This document shows, piece after piece, positions 43,644-56,413 of a stretch of DNA of 61,804 nucleotides. The position numbers were made by a program, and so were the translations under genes. Within the stretch, counting starts at the first letter, position 1, and the number at the start of each line of letters is the position of its first letter. This DNA comes from Planctomycetia bacterium (GTDB taxonomy: Bacteria > Planctomycetota > UBA8108 > UBA1146), in assembly GCA_009937185.1 (NCBI GenBank), contig JAACCY010000210.1, forward strand, positions 1 to 61,804, in the 5' to 3' direction. Under the pieces are notes generated by a model that worked only from the letters and a program-made list of their open reading frames with translations, did no database searches and was not told where the DNA came from.

Positions 43644-44015
43644 ATGAGCCAAGAGGTTGAACTTCTTCGACGATTCTCATTTGATTCGGCACACTCGTTA
43701 CCCAATGTTCCCGAGGATCACAAATGCCATCGACTTCATGGACATACGTTCCAAGTCGAGATCAAGGTCACTGGTCCAATTGGTGAAACAACAGGTTGGG
43801 TGATGGATTTCGCAGACCTTAAGAAAGCGACCCAACCCCTCATCGAAGCTCTCGACCATCGATACCTCAATGAAATCGAGGGCATGGAAAATCCAACGTC
43901 AGAGCACATATCCATCTGGATGTGGGATCGCCTTAAACCCCAGATCAAGGAACTGAGCGCCGTGACTGTACATGAGACCTGTAATACAGGCTGCACCTAC
44001 CGAGGAGATCACTAG
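43644..44015 (+). CDS. queD: 6-carboxytetrahydropterin synthase QueD
   Basis: A 123-residue enzyme of the 6-pyruvoyl-tetrahydropterin synthase fold, acting one step before QueE. FSFDSAHSLPNVPEDHKCHRLHGHTFQVEI provides the zinc histidines and the catalytic Cys in HKCHRLHGH. MDFADLK, LDHRYLNEI, PTSEHISIWMWDRL and VHETCNTGCTYRG follow the family pattern. ATG 43644 is used; an in-frame TTG at 43623 adds seven unlikely residues. Gene order queE-queD-glmS suggests one transcript. Confidence 0.95.
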   Translation: MSQEVELLRRFSFDSAHSLPNVPEDHKCHRLHGHTFQVEIKVTGPIGETTGWVMDFADLKKATQPLIEALDHRYLNEIEGMENPTSEHISIWMWDRLKPQIKELSAVTVHETCNTGCTYRGDH

Positions 44016-44030
44016 AAGGCGAGACTATCT

Positions 44031-45854
44031 ATGTGCGGTATTTTTGGAATCTCATCTGTGACCGACATCTCTAAAACCCTCGTCGAGGCTTTGGAAAAAC
44101 TCGAGTACCGAGGCTATGACTCTTGTGGTCTCTCGATCAGCCAACCCACAGGGGACTTCGAAGTCCGCAAGGGAGCCGGACCTGTTCAAAGAGTCTCGGT
44201 GGAAGAACGATTCCATGAGCTTGAGGGAAATTCAGGACTCGGACACGTCCGCTGGGCCACTCATGGTCGAGTGAGTCGTATCAATGCCCATCCTCTCTTG
44301 GATTCGTATGGAGAAATCTCCATCGTTCACAACGGAATACTCCAATCCTATGAAAAAATCCGGGAAGACCTGACTCAAAAAGGTCATACCTTTCTTTCCG
44401 AAACTGATTCTGAAGTGATTGCTCATCTGATCGAAAGAGGTCTCAAAGAGGGTCTCTCAGTTCAGGAATCGATTCTTCATACTGCAAATCCACTCGAAGG
44501 CACGTATGCCATTGGAGTGATGACCCGCAAGGAACCAGGGGTCCTCTATGCACTTCGCCAAGAAAGTCCGCTCATCATTGGTATCAGCGATGACTTCACC
44601 TGCTTTTCTTCTGATCCTCTCGCACTCGGAGGACTGACAGATCAGGTGATATGGTTACAAGATGGAGAAATGGCCCGCATCGACCATGGCAGCTGCTCTC
44701 TCTTTAAAATTAATGATTCTCAAATTTTCCAGAGATCTCCAGAAACCATATCTATCGAAGCCAGAGCGGTAGATCTCGGTGGCCATCCTGATTTCATGAC
44801 GAAAGAAATCTCAGAGAATGGAGCCGTCGTCAGAGCTACTCTCGATATCGACGACTCCAAGATCGACGCCGTTGTAGATGTCATCATGAACTCAGAACGT
44901 ACGATCCTCACTGGAGTCGGAACGAGTTATTACGTGGCGCTCATGGGTCAATACATGATCAGCGATTTGGCAGGCGAGTTCACTCCGGCCATGTCCTCAG
45001 ATGAGATGCCGCATATGGTCCCCCTTCGAAAAGGAGACCACGTTCTTGCCATCAGTCAATCGGGAGAAACATACGACACCCTACGAGCACTCCGACTCGC
45101 AAAAGAAAACGGAGTGAATCTCTCTGCAATTCTCAATGTCGATTCTTCTTCTATGGCCCGAGAAGTCGATCAAGTCATCCACCAGAATGCCGGCCCCGAA
45201 ATCTGTGTACTCTCTACGAAGTCCACAATATCTCAACTCGCCTTGGTACTGAGACTTGCCATTCGATTGGCGGAACGCAAAGAAACAAAGTCCGCCGCTG
45301 AAATCACTCAGCTTCGACAAGATCTCTCGGAACTTCCTTCGAAACTAGACTCGATAGCAACTGGCGATCACGATTCCATTCGTGATTTAGCGAGACATCA
45401 CAGCGTGATGCGAAATTGGTTCTTTCTTGGCCGTGGCATTCAACACGGCCTCGCTCTTGAATCGGCATTGAAGTTCAAGGAAGTCACCTATTGCCATGCA
45501 GAAGGAATGTCTTCTGGAGCACTCAAGCATGGAACCATTTCCCTCATCGACGATGCCATGCATACCGTAATTTTCCTACCTGGAGAAGACGTTCACGAAC
45601 TGCGACAACACGCCATGGGTGCGATAGCAGAGATCTCCACAAGGGGCGGCAAGGTGATCTGTTTTCAGCCTGAAGGATCACCAGCCCCAGAACCCTGCCC
45701 AGAGTCCATCGTTGAGAGCCCCGCTTCAGGACAATGGACTTTGCCACTCTTGCAATTGATGCAAGCACAGCTGTTTGCCTATTATACGGCAAGAGCTCTG
45801 GGGCGAGATGTTGACAAACCGAGAGCACTTGCGAAGTCTGTCACAGTTTCTTAA
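44031..45854 (+). CDS. glmS: Glutamine-fructose-6-phosphate aminotransferase GlmS
   Basis: A 607-residue enzyme making glucosamine-6-phosphate from fructose-6-phosphate and glutamine, the entry to peptidoglycan and lipopolysaccharide precursors. The N-terminal glutaminase starts MCGIFG with Cys as nucleophile, followed by LEYRGYDSCGLS, GHVRWATHG and HNGIL. The two isomerase (SIS) domains include TILTGVGTSYYVALMG, AISQSGETYDTLRAL, FFLGRGIQHGLALESALKFKEVTY and HAEGMSSGALKHGTISL, and the C-terminus DVDKPRALAKSVTVS is typical. No glmS ribozyme is expected or seen in the 15-base gap upstream. Confidence 0.96.
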   Translation: MCGIFGISSVTDISKTLVEALEKLEYRGYDSCGLSISQPTGDFEVRKGAGPVQRVSVEERFHELEGNSGLGHVRWATHGRVSRINAHPLLDSYGEISIVHNGILQSYEKIREDLTQKGHTFLSETDSEVIAHLIERGLKEGLSVQESILHTANPLEGTYAIGVMTRKEPGVLYALRQESPLIIGISDDFTCFSSDPLALGGLTDQVIWLQDGEMARIDHGSCSLFKINDSQIFQRSPETISIEARAVDLGGHPDFMTKEISENGAVVRATLDIDDSKIDAVVDVIMNSERTILTGVGTSYYVALMGQYMISDLAGEFTPAMSSDEMPHMVPLRKGDHVLAISQSGETYDTLRALRLAKENGVNLSAILNVDSSSMAREVDQVIHQNAGPEICVLSTKSTISQLALVLRLAIRLAERKETKSAAEITQLRQDLSELPSKLDSIATGDHDSIRDLARHHSVMRNWFFLGRGIQHGLALESALKFKEVTYCHAEGMSSGALKHGTISLIDDAMHTVIFLPGEDVHELRQHAMGAIAEISTRGGKVICFQPEGSPAPEPCPESIVESPASGQWTLPLLQLMQAQLFAYYTARALGRDVDKPRALAKSVTVS

Positions 45855-45895
45855 TCAGAACCCAATCATCATCGAAGGGGATAAAGGGTGTTTTC

Positions 45896-46741
45896 ATGAC
45901 TACGGAGTCCATGTTTCGATTTGATCAAATCGATGTTTTTTCGAAGACCCCTCTGCTTGGAAATGCATTAGCAGTGGTTCACTCCGCTGATTCTCTCTCG
46001 ACTTCACAAATGGAACACTTCGCCCGCTGGACACAACTTTCTGAAACGACGTTCCTTCTGGCTCCTGAAACTCCTGAAGCGGACTACAAAGTTCGAATCT
46101 TCACACCCGAAGGTGAACTACCATTTGCCGGCCATCCCACACTGGGGAGCGCACACGCCTGGCTCAACGCCGGGGGTAGCCCTGCTGATCCTCAACGTAT
46201 CATCCAGGAGTGTGGCGTCGGACTCATCCCTATACGTAAAGACGCAGAAATGCTCGCTTTCCGAGCACCGGATTTACTGAAAACAGGTCCCGTGGATGAA
46301 GAGACATTGCAAGTCATCTGTCACGGATTGGGCATCGAAAGAAGTGAGATTCTTCTTCATCAATGGGTCGACAATGGTCCGGGTTGGGCCGCCGTCACAT
46401 TAGGTTCCGCAAAGAGAGTTCTCTCCATCAACCCAAACTTCTCACTTTTGACATCTGTCAACTTTGGAATCATAGGCCCCCACGACTCGCACCAGGATGC
46501 CGACTATGAAGTTCGAGCATTCGTGAATTCTCTCGATATTCCTGAAGACCCGGTAACAGGAAGCCTTGCCGCGGGAATCGCTCAATGGTTTTCTCGTGAA
46601 GGCCTCACCGAAAAATCTTATACCATTGCACAAGGACAAAAATTACAGCGTCAGGGCCGTATTCACATCTCCGAAGAAAATGGAGAGATATGGGTAGGCG
46701 GTGTCAGCACTCGCTGCATCAGTGGGACACTGCAACTATAG
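45896..46741 (+). CDS. PhzF family isomerase-like protein
   Basis: A 281-residue protein of the PhzF (phenazine biosynthesis/diaminopimelate epimerase-like) fold. It shows IDVFSKTPLLGNALAVV, SETTFLLAPE, DYKVRIFTPEGELPFAGHPTLGSAHAWL and EDPVTGSLAAGIAQWF, with the catalytic Glu in the SET segment (family knowledge). Most members outside phenazine clusters have unknown substrates, and nothing here suggests phenazines. ATG 45896 lies 42 bases after glmS. Confidence 0.9.
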   Translation: MTTESMFRFDQIDVFSKTPLLGNALAVVHSADSLSTSQMEHFARWTQLSETTFLLAPETPEADYKVRIFTPEGELPFAGHPTLGSAHAWLNAGGSPADPQRIIQECGVGLIPIRKDAEMLAFRAPDLLKTGPVDEETLQVICHGLGIERSEILLHQWVDNGPGWAAVTLGSAKRVLSINPNFSLLTSVNFGIIGPHDSHQDADYEVRAFVNSLDIPEDPVTGSLAAGIAQWFSREGLTEKSYTIAQGQKLQRQGRIHISEENGEIWVGGVSTRCISGTLQL

Positions 46742-46794
46742 AAGACACTGCCGCTTTAGAAAACACTGCCGCAATAGAAAACACTGCCGCTATC
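46741..46794. repeat. Three tandem 18-bp repeats
   Basis: Units at 46741-46758, 46759-46776 and 46777-46794 share GAAAACACTGCCGC with four variable end bases. The array begins at the last base of the phzF-like stop codon and fills the gap to the convergent nucleotidase gene. Possibly a VNTR; no dyad symmetry that would suggest a terminator. Confidence 0.85.
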
Positions 46795-46817
46795 TTTATG
46801 CACAAACCTTTAATCGA

Positions 46818-48314
46818 TTACATAGATTCCAACTCATGAGGTAAGTAATCCATCGTTGAGCGAAAGTAGTGCCCAGAAGGATAGAAGAGCAAATTAGATG
46901 CTCTACTGGTATATGCACATGCATAGTCTTCCAGTTGCCTTCCAAAATGAGTCAACTCGCTCCCTGCCCTGAAGAGACTGCCCCAATATTCATTGGTCGC
47001 CGTACTTAACTTGGAACGTAATTCTTCTCTTTGGCGAATGAAATCCTTCAATGTATCTGAAGCATCTTTACGAGCGACGTGACACTCTTGTCTCAACTTT
47101 TTCACGCCCTCACGTTCCTCAGTTATCACTCCTTCGATGCTTTGAAGACATGCCTCCACTGCTTTCCAATGCATCACTTCACGCTCGGTAGAAATACGTC
47201 GCTCGTCGACTTCCCGGAGTTGACTGACGAGTCCTGGCATTCCCGATTGAATCACCATTTCTTCTTCAAGTTCAGGTACCACAAGCATTGTTCGCCAATA
47301 GACATTTCTTTTTGAAGAAATCAAATCAGCATAGATGTGATCACCGACGTAGAGAATCTCAGGGCCGGCACACCCCAATCGGTCCTCAATCTCTGTCAGG
47401 TTTCCACCGATCAAAACTTTGTCAGTGACTCCTGGAGTCGCATTTTCCCCACGACCGGGATCGAAATAAGAAGGCTTATTGCCTTGAGCCACGACAACAT
47501 CGAAGAGATCCAACCATTCAGTGCCCCTACTTTCATCTCTTCCAAGAACTGTATTCATCATGGCATGAGTGTATTCCCACTCACTATTGGTCAGTAGGAA
47601 GACCTTTTTGCCACAATCTCTAAGATGGATGAGCAGCGCTTCAGTTCTGGGATCTGGATAGATGTAATCACTCGGATTCGCAGTGATCACACTCTTAAGA
47701 GAGCCATCTCTATGAATCAGATCTGTATGCTTCCGTATTTTTTCCCACAAAGCTCTTCTTTGCCCTGCTTCGGTGTAGTCCACCAACGCAGTCCACAACA
47801 ATATCTCGGGACGGCTGAAAGCATGATCTACCTGAATAAAACGATCTCCGTCTGTGACATGGGGAATGATATCCCGATCTCCATACAAAGTTCGTTTCTC
47901 ACTCACCGTCAGTTTCTTTTTGCCACGGAAGGCTCGCAAAACATGGCCGTAGCGATCCGTTTTCAGAATGACACCCTCGTCCAGATCCAGAATCAATGCC
48001 TTCCGGGCAAAGGATGGATCTGGCACTCCCTGAAGCCATTCCCTAGGTATTCCTTCATGCTCCACTAGACGGTCGGCAACTAATTTTTCTGCCAAAGCAT
48101 CCAATGCCTCACAATTATAAACGGCCAAGGTGTGGTCGAAGTCGAACCCTACCGCATCGATCTGTCCAAATCTCATGGTGCGATTGGTATATACCGCACG
48201 GTGCTGGTCAAAAACTGGGGTACGTATCGCCATGGCTATCATGTCTAACCAGTTCTTACTATTTGAACCGGATCGACTTGAGTTACTGTTCTGACGAGGA
48301 GATTTGTCGTTCAA
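46818..48314 (-). CDS. HAD-IG family 5'-nucleotidase
   Basis: A protein of about 498 residues in the HAD-IG 5'-nucleotidase family (related to cytosolic purine nucleotidase). GFDFDHTLAVYNCEALDAL is HAD motif I with the nucleophile Asp. LILDLDEGVILKTDRYG, KVFLLTNSEWEYTHAMM (motif II) and ILYVGDHIYADLISSKR (motif IV) follow. The last 120 residues are helical. TTG 48314 has GGAGG six bases upstream; ATG 48320 abuts that site, and ATGs further in are possible, so the exact start is uncertain. It is the third gene of a minus-strand operon after cca and the TIM-barrel gene. Confidence 0.87.
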   Translation of the reverse strand: MNDKSPRQNSNSSRSGSNSKNWLDMIAMAIRTPVFDQHRAVYTNRTMRFGQIDAVGFDFDHTLAVYNCEALDALAEKLVADRLVEHEGIPREWLQGVPDPSFARKALILDLDEGVILKTDRYGHVLRAFRGKKKLTVSEKRTLYGDRDIIPHVTDGDRFIQVDHAFSRPEILLWTALVDYTEAGQRRALWEKIRKHTDLIHRDGSLKSVITANPSDYIYPDPRTEALLIHLRDCGKKVFLLTNSEWEYTHAMMNTVLGRDESRGTEWLDLFDVVVAQGNKPSYFDPGRGENATPGVTDKVLIGGNLTEIEDRLGCAGPEILYVGDHIYADLISSKRNVYWRTMLVVPELEEEMVIQSGMPGLVSQLREVDERRISTEREVMHWKAVEACLQSIEGVITEEREGVKKLRQECHVARKDASDTLKDFIRQREELRSKLSTATNEYWGSLFRAGSELTHFGRQLEDYACAYTSRASNLLFYPSGHYFRSTMDYLPHELESM

Positions 48315-48345
48315 GAACATCCTCCGTAATCTAGAGTTATATCTT

Positions 48346-49200
48346 TCAAGAGGTGGATCCAGGGGATTCCTTGGACCGGGCACCTTCAAGAAAACGTATT
48401 GAGGACTGAACAAGTTCCGGAGCCCTGTGTGAATCACGTGACAATTCAACCAGAACTTGCCCGGAATAATCGCCCCGCGTCAAAACACCCAGAAGCGAAG
48501 AGAAGTCCAACTCTCCCTCTCCCAAGGGAAGATGCTCATGCACTCCTCCCTTGCAATCATCAATGTGTACATGAGTAATTTCGGAGACGACCGATTCGAG
48601 TGCTCCAGAAGGATCACTCGCTTCCGTCACTCCCAAATGCCCCAAGTCCACCGTCAAACCCAGTGCTGGATGCAGCAACTGAGCCTTCAATCGAATCCAA
48701 TCGGAGAGACTCTCGATAAACATGCCAGGCTCGGGTTCAAATCCGATCATGACACCCTTCTCCAATGCATGCTGAAGAACCGGCTCCAATGCACTGATCA
48801 TTCCTTCAAGAGTTGAGACAGAATCGCTTCCTGATTCCAGTCGACCACTCCAGAGGCTGACCACCTCTGCGCCGATGGCAGCCGCAATATCTATCGCCCT
48901 GATGTAAGATTGCTGTCGAATGTTTCGATGCTTTTCTTCAGGACTGACCAATGAAGGCCAATGCTTTCTCTTGTGATCAAGAAGATAGCGACCTCCTGTC
49001 TCGATCGCTGGTTTCAAGCCTGAATCTTTTAGACGTTGCTGTAGCGATTCGAGCTCACTCGGTTTCACTTGCTCTGGATCGAGATGGGTCGGACCTAAAG
49101 TTATTCCGATCGAGGAATATCCGGATTCTTCCAAAAGCAAGATGGCTTGCTCCAAAGTATGATCCCCAAGGCCATTCGTGATGTAACCCGGAATCCACAT
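48346..49200 (-). CDS. Sugar phosphate isomerase/epimerase-like TIM barrel
   Basis: A 284-residue protein of the xylose isomerase-like (AP_endonuc_2) TIM-barrel class. Visible strands include SSIGITLGPTHLDP, KPAIETGGRYLLD, GAEVVSLWSGRLES, GVMIGFEPEPGMFIES with the metal-binding Glu, ALGLTVDLGHLGV with Asp and His, ITHVHIDDCKGGVHEHLPLGEGELD and GQVLVELSRDSH. The metal-site pattern is complete, suggesting an active isomerase or epimerase; the substrate is unknown. It starts one base after the cca stop, and GGAGGG lies upstream within cca. Confidence 0.85.
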   Translation of the reverse strand: MWIPGYITNGLGDHTLEQAILLLEESGYSSIGITLGPTHLDPEQVKPSELESLQQRLKDSGLKPAIETGGRYLLDHKRKHWPSLVSPEEKHRNIRQQSYIRAIDIAAAIGAEVVSLWSGRLESGSDSVSTLEGMISALEPVLQHALEKGVMIGFEPEPGMFIESLSDWIRLKAQLLHPALGLTVDLGHLGVTEASDPSGALESVVSEITHVHIDDCKGGVHEHLPLGEGELDFSSLLGVLTRGDYSGQVLVELSRDSHRAPELVQSSIRFLEGARSKESPGSTS

Positions 49201-49201
49201 C

Positions 49202-52738
<3,537 letters not shown>

Positions 52739-52828
52739 ACTCGTGCCTTCCCCTCCTGAGAGAGGCATCGTGAGCGAAACTTCTCGCGAGAGACATAGAG
52801 AGACGAAATCGAGAAAGGGCAAAACACT

Positions 52829-54232
52829 ATGAGTGATACAGAAGTTTCCTCCGAAAACAGAGGCCAATGGAGCAGTCGCTGGGGATTCATCCTCGCTGCA
52901 GCGGGCGGAGCTGTAGGACTGGGCAACATCTGGAAGTTCCCTTACATCACCGGAGAGAATGGCGGGGGTTACTTCGTCTTGATGTACCTCGTCTTCATCT
53001 TGCTGATCGGCCTTCCCATCATGGTCGCGGAAGTCCTCGTGGGACGCACGACCCAGAAAAGTCCGGCCGGAGCTTTTCGTTCCATGTCCAAAGCAGGCAG
53101 CCCATGGATTCTCGCCGGCTGGCTCGGCGTTCTGACCGGCTTCATCATTCTCAGTTACTACTCAGTGGTCGCCGGTTGGGCGCTCCACTACACCTGGTTC
53201 TCCTTCACCCAAGGATTCACAGGGATGGATGCAGACGCCATCGGTAGTGCTTTCGGTACCCTATATGCTGACACCTCGACGAATGTCTTCTGGCATCTGA
53301 TCTTCATGCTTCTCACCATCGGTGTCATACTCGGAGGAATTCAAAGAGGCGTCGAACGGGCGGCACGAATCTTAATGCCTGTCCTGTTACTGATGTTGCT
53401 GGTCCTCCTCGGTCTCGCCATCTTCTCCGACGGTTTTGGCAGAGCCCTAGACTTTGTCTTCAAGCCCGACTTCAGCAAGGTCACCAGCGCCGGGGTCCTC
53501 GAAGCACTGGGGCACTCCTTCTTCACCTTGTCTCTGGGAATGGGTGCGATGATCACCTACGGATCCTACCTCAAGAAGAAGGAGGATCTGGTCGCGGCTT
53601 CAGGCATGATCACCATCCTAGACACCGTGATTGCTCTCATTGCCTGCATGGTGCTTTTCCCTATCACCTTCAGTTTTGGCCTAGAGCCGGAAGGTGGACC
53701 CGGTCTCGTCTTCGTCAATCTACCGATCGCATTCTCCCAGCTCGCGGGAGGAGTCTTCTGGAGTACCCTTTTCTTTGCCCTACTGGTGTTGGCTGCACTC
53801 ACCAGCGCCATCAGTCTCCTCGAAGTCGTGGTCTCAACCGTCATCGATGAATTCAAGTGGTCGCGACCGATGGCGACTCTCTTTTGCGGAGGTGCCATCA
53901 CACTCTTCGGTCTGCCCTCTGCCCTTTCAGGATCGGAAGACTCCTTCTTTGGTAATGGCTTCAAGGATCATTCCGCTTTTCTCTTTGATGGAGAGACGGG
54001 CAAGAATTGGTTTGATACCTTTGATCATCTGGCTTCCAACTGGTTACTGCCCATCGGAGGCTTACTGATCGCCCTCTTCGTTTCTTGGCGAGTCAGTGAC
54101 AATGCCCGTGAGGAAGCTTTCAAAAGTGGGTCGCGATTCGCTCGCTGGTATTGGAACTGGCTCTTCTTATTACGATTCATCGTGCCCATCGGAATACTGA
54201 GTGTCATCCTTCACAAGATTGGCCTTATTTGA
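52829..54232 (+). CDS. Sodium-dependent transporter, NSS/SNF family
   Basis: A 467-residue neurotransmitter:sodium symporter family protein (LeuT fold) with about 11-12 membrane helices. The opening WGFILAAAGGAVGLGNIWKFPYITGENGGGYFVL carries the sodium- and substrate-binding unwound part of helix 1. Later GLPIMVAEVLVGR, SFFTLSLGMGAMITYGSYL and ALTSAISLLEVVVSTVIDEF match helices 2, 6 and 8. It probably imports an amino acid with sodium. Its stop overlaps the MOSC gene start (TGATG). Confidence 0.95.
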   Translation: MSDTEVSSENRGQWSSRWGFILAAAGGAVGLGNIWKFPYITGENGGGYFVLMYLVFILLIGLPIMVAEVLVGRTTQKSPAGAFRSMSKAGSPWILAGWLGVLTGFIILSYYSVVAGWALHYTWFSFTQGFTGMDADAIGSAFGTLYADTSTNVFWHLIFMLLTIGVILGGIQRGVERAARILMPVLLLMLLVLLGLAIFSDGFGRALDFVFKPDFSKVTSAGVLEALGHSFFTLSLGMGAMITYGSYLKKKEDLVAASGMITILDTVIALIACMVLFPITFSFGLEPEGGPGLVFVNLPIAFSQLAGGVFWSTLFFALLVLAALTSAISLLEVVVSTVIDEFKWSRPMATLFCGGAITLFGLPSALSGSEDSFFGNGFKDHSAFLFDGETGKNWFDTFDHLASNWLLPIGGLLIALFVSWRVSDNAREEAFKSGSRFARWYWNWLFLLRFIVPIGILSVILHKIGLI

Positions 54233-54666
54233 TGCGGGTGACGGATCTCGCGGTCAGACCCACCAAAGGTGCAACTCCGGAAAGAGTCATGGAAATTTCC
54301 TGTGACCCCGAATCAGGGGTCATCGGTGATCATGGCACTTCACGACGACGCCAGATCACTTTGCTCTCTGCTGAACAGTGGCAAACCGCCTGTACTGAGG
54401 TGGGCTGCGATGTGGCGTGGACGACACGTCGTGCCAACCTTTTTATCTCAGGGGGAGAATTCACAGAGAAACACAGCGGTAAGAGATTTCGAATCGGCGA
54501 AGTTTTGATTCATATCCATGGAGAATTAGTCCCCTGCCAGCAAATGGAAGATCAACAGCTCGGCTTGCTTTCAGCCTTACAACCCGATTGGCGAGGAGGA
54601 CTGCACGGTGAAATCATAGAATCCGGTACCATTCGCCCAGGGGACACCGTCGAACTGATCGGCTAG
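54232..54666 (+). CDS. MOSC domain protein
   Basis: A 144-residue stand-alone MOSC domain, related to molybdenum cofactor sulfurase C-termini. It shows GVIGDHGTSRRRQITLL and RRANLFISGGEF. IGEVLIHIHGELVPCQQME carries the family's conserved Cys, and WRGGLHGEIIESGTIRPGDTVEL closes the fold. Such proteins are linked to molybdenum cofactor or sulfur/nitrogen chemistry; no molybdopterin gene is nearby. It is translationally coupled to the transporter. Its stop overlaps the convergent HD-GYP-like gene by four bases. Confidence 0.87.
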   Translation: MRVTDLAVRPTKGATPERVMEISCDPESGVIGDHGTSRRRQITLLSAEQWQTACTEVGCDVAWTTRRANLFISGGEFTEKHSGKRFRIGEVLIHIHGELVPCQQMEDQQLGLLSALQPDWRGGLHGEIIESGTIRPGDTVELIG

Positions 54667-55439
54667 CGCTCCAGAATTCGAATAAATCCAGCGACCAATC
54701 GAGGATCGAATTCTCCATGCCGGTCAACGATAAATGAACGCAGAACATCGAAACTGCACCCGCGCTCTTCGCCACTCTGGTTCATCGTGGCTTCCTCAAA
54801 AGCCACCACTAAACAGGCGATTCGAACGGGTAATCTTTGCTGTTCCCGATTCCATCCAAGAGGTCCACAGCCATCAAATCGTTCTTTATAACCTCGAAGA
54901 ACTTCTCCGACAGAATCCCCAGCTTTGAGATCTTGAGGAATCTCCAATCCTTCCAGACATGCACCGAGCAACAGAACTCCTCGGGTAAGTTCATCCAGAA
55001 GCGCGCCGCCATCGATACCCACATCCTGAGCCAAATGTCCGGCATAGTAGGCGCGACGATAAGCCGCCTCCAACGACTCTGGTGTTCGACTGAATCGGGA
55101 TTCCAAATAAGACCGGGCCTGAATCAACTTCGGTCCCGAAGTGCACAGGGCATGAACAGATCTTTTCAAATAATCCAGATATCGGGGTCGGTGTGTCTCT
55201 GGCATCCAAAGTGCATCCTTGCCGGCCTCGAGGAGTTGACGCCTCACTTCTACAGAGAGTGCTTCTCCACCTTCGCGACAAAGAACAAGGCTCCGGTCGT
55301 GTTCCAGATATATATCCACAGGAACAGCAGCGTCCGCTTCTAATGTGGCTAAAGGTAAGGGCGCCAGATTTTTACGAAGTATGGAACTCCGTAATGTTTT
55401 CGAATGATTCAGACTGTATGGGGCGGGTCTCATTTTCAC
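54663..55439 (-). CDS. Degenerate HD-GYP-like protein
   Basis: A 258-residue protein whose second half follows the HD-GYP phosphodiesterase fold without the catalytic residues. LLLGACLEGLEIP (residues 157-169) occupies the place of LLHDIGK-x-x-IP, so the HD pair is missing. GYKERFDGCGPLGW (183-196) replaces HHE-x-x-DGSGYPxG; LPVRIACLVVAFEEAT and GEFDPRLVAGF still match the downstream family blocks. The N-terminal 100 residues (VDIYLEHDRSLVLCREGG, KDALWMPETHRPRYLDYL) resemble the small domain often found before HD-GYP. It probably binds or scaffolds rather than cleaves c-di-GMP; that is inference. Confidence 0.7.
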   Translation of the reverse strand: MKMRPAPYSLNHSKTLRSSILRKNLAPLPLATLEADAAVPVDIYLEHDRSLVLCREGGEALSVEVRRQLLEAGKDALWMPETHRPRYLDYLKRSVHALCTSGPKLIQARSYLESRFSRTPESLEAAYRRAYYAGHLAQDVGIDGGALLDELTRGVLLLGACLEGLEIPQDLKAGDSVGEVLRGYKERFDGCGPLGWNREQQRLPVRIACLVVAFEEATMNQSGEERGCSFDVLRSFIVDRHGEFDPRLVAGFIRILER

Positions 55440-55525
55440 TCCTCATGATCCGGCCAGTGATTCCGCCGGAAACGTGGGAGTGTCCTCAAACAAACTCCCT
55501 GAGAAGGATACCATCGTCTTCGAAA

Positions 55526-56413
55526 TCAGGCGGTAAGAGCGCTCTCTAGTTGTAATCGGGTCTCCCGGGCTGCTTTCTGCACAGCTTCTTGCCAGGGTAA
55601 CTCCGTATTTTTCTCAAATGCCTGAACGACACCCCGACTGGAATTCACCACGGCACCCAATCCACGAGCATCAAATGCGGGGCCTAAATCTTCAACACTT
55701 CCACCCTGAGCTCCGACACCCGGGATCAAAAGATTTGCTGAAGGGGCGCATTCACGCACCCTTGAGATTTCTTCTGGATGTGTCGCCCCGACAACGAGAC
55801 CCACTCCATGAAATCCACAATCCCCCATAGACCCCTGTCCCCACTTTTCAGATGCGCGTGCGACTTGTAAGAAGACCGGCTCAGGATCTCCCGGTCGACT
55901 CTGAAATTCGGCCCCTCCGGGGTTTGATGTTCTGGCCAATACGAAGAGGCCTCTACCGCCTTCATTCGTTCTCTGAATAAAGGGCTCCAAAGAATCGCTC
56001 CCAAGATAAGGATTGATGGTGAGCGCATCGACAAAAGGCCCAGGGGGTCCAGCTTCTTCTCCAAGAAGAGCTTCGGCATATGCAGCTGCTGTTGAACCGA
56101 TGTCTCCTCTCTTTGCATCGAGGATCACCAATAATTCCTGTTCACTAGCAGATTTACAGACCGCCTCGAGAGCACGCCAGCCCTTCCAGCCCCAACGTTC
56201 AAAAAAAGCAATCTGAGGTTTGATGGCGGCCGCTTCAGCGGCGACGGCTTCAATGACTCCACAGCCCAATCGCGTGAGAGCCTCTTCGGGATCAAGCGAA
56301 GCCAGTTCAGCAGGAAGACGGTCCAGGCGAGGATCAATGCCGACAACGAGACGGCTTTCTTTACGGTCAATACTGCTCGCCAGACGATCGGAAAATGGGA
56401 TATCAAATTTCAT
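55526..56413 (-). CDS. pyrF: Orotidine 5'-phosphate decarboxylase PyrF, type 2
   Basis: A 295-residue decarboxylase of the longer type 2 PyrF group, forming UMP from orotidine monophosphate. FSDRLASSIDRKESRLVVGIDPRLDRLP, AIKPQIAFFERWGWKGWRAL and the active-site LVILDAKRGDIGSTAAAYA (D-K-R-D set) are present, followed by NPYLGSDSLEPFI, VVGATHPEE and LIPGVGAQGG. It is the third gene of a minus-strand operon behind pabA and a gene of unknown function, with an ATGA overlap upstream. Confidence 0.94.
   Translation of the reverse strand: MKFDIPFSDRLASSIDRKESRLVVGIDPRLDRLPAELASLDPEEALTRLGCGVIEAVAAEAAAIKPQIAFFERWGWKGWRALEAVCKSASEQELLVILDAKRGDIGSTAAAYAEALLGEEAGPPGPFVDALTINPYLGSDSLEPFIQRTNEGGRGLFVLARTSNPGGAEFQSRPGDPEPVFLQVARASEKWGQGSMGDCGFHGVGLVVGATHPEEISRVRECAPSANLLIPGVGAQGGSVEDLGPAFDARGLGAVVNSSRGVVQAFEKNTELPWQEAVQKAARETRLQLESALTA

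Noticed and set aside
44016-44030. glmS ribozyme upstream of glmS
   Set aside because: Only 15 bases separate queD and glmS, too little for the ribozyme.
46741-46794. CRISPR array
   Set aside because: Units are contiguous 18-mers without spacers, and no cas gene is present.
54837-55343. 168-codon plus-strand frame opposite the HD-GYP-like gene
   Set aside because: The minus-strand protein retains family motifs; this frame has none.
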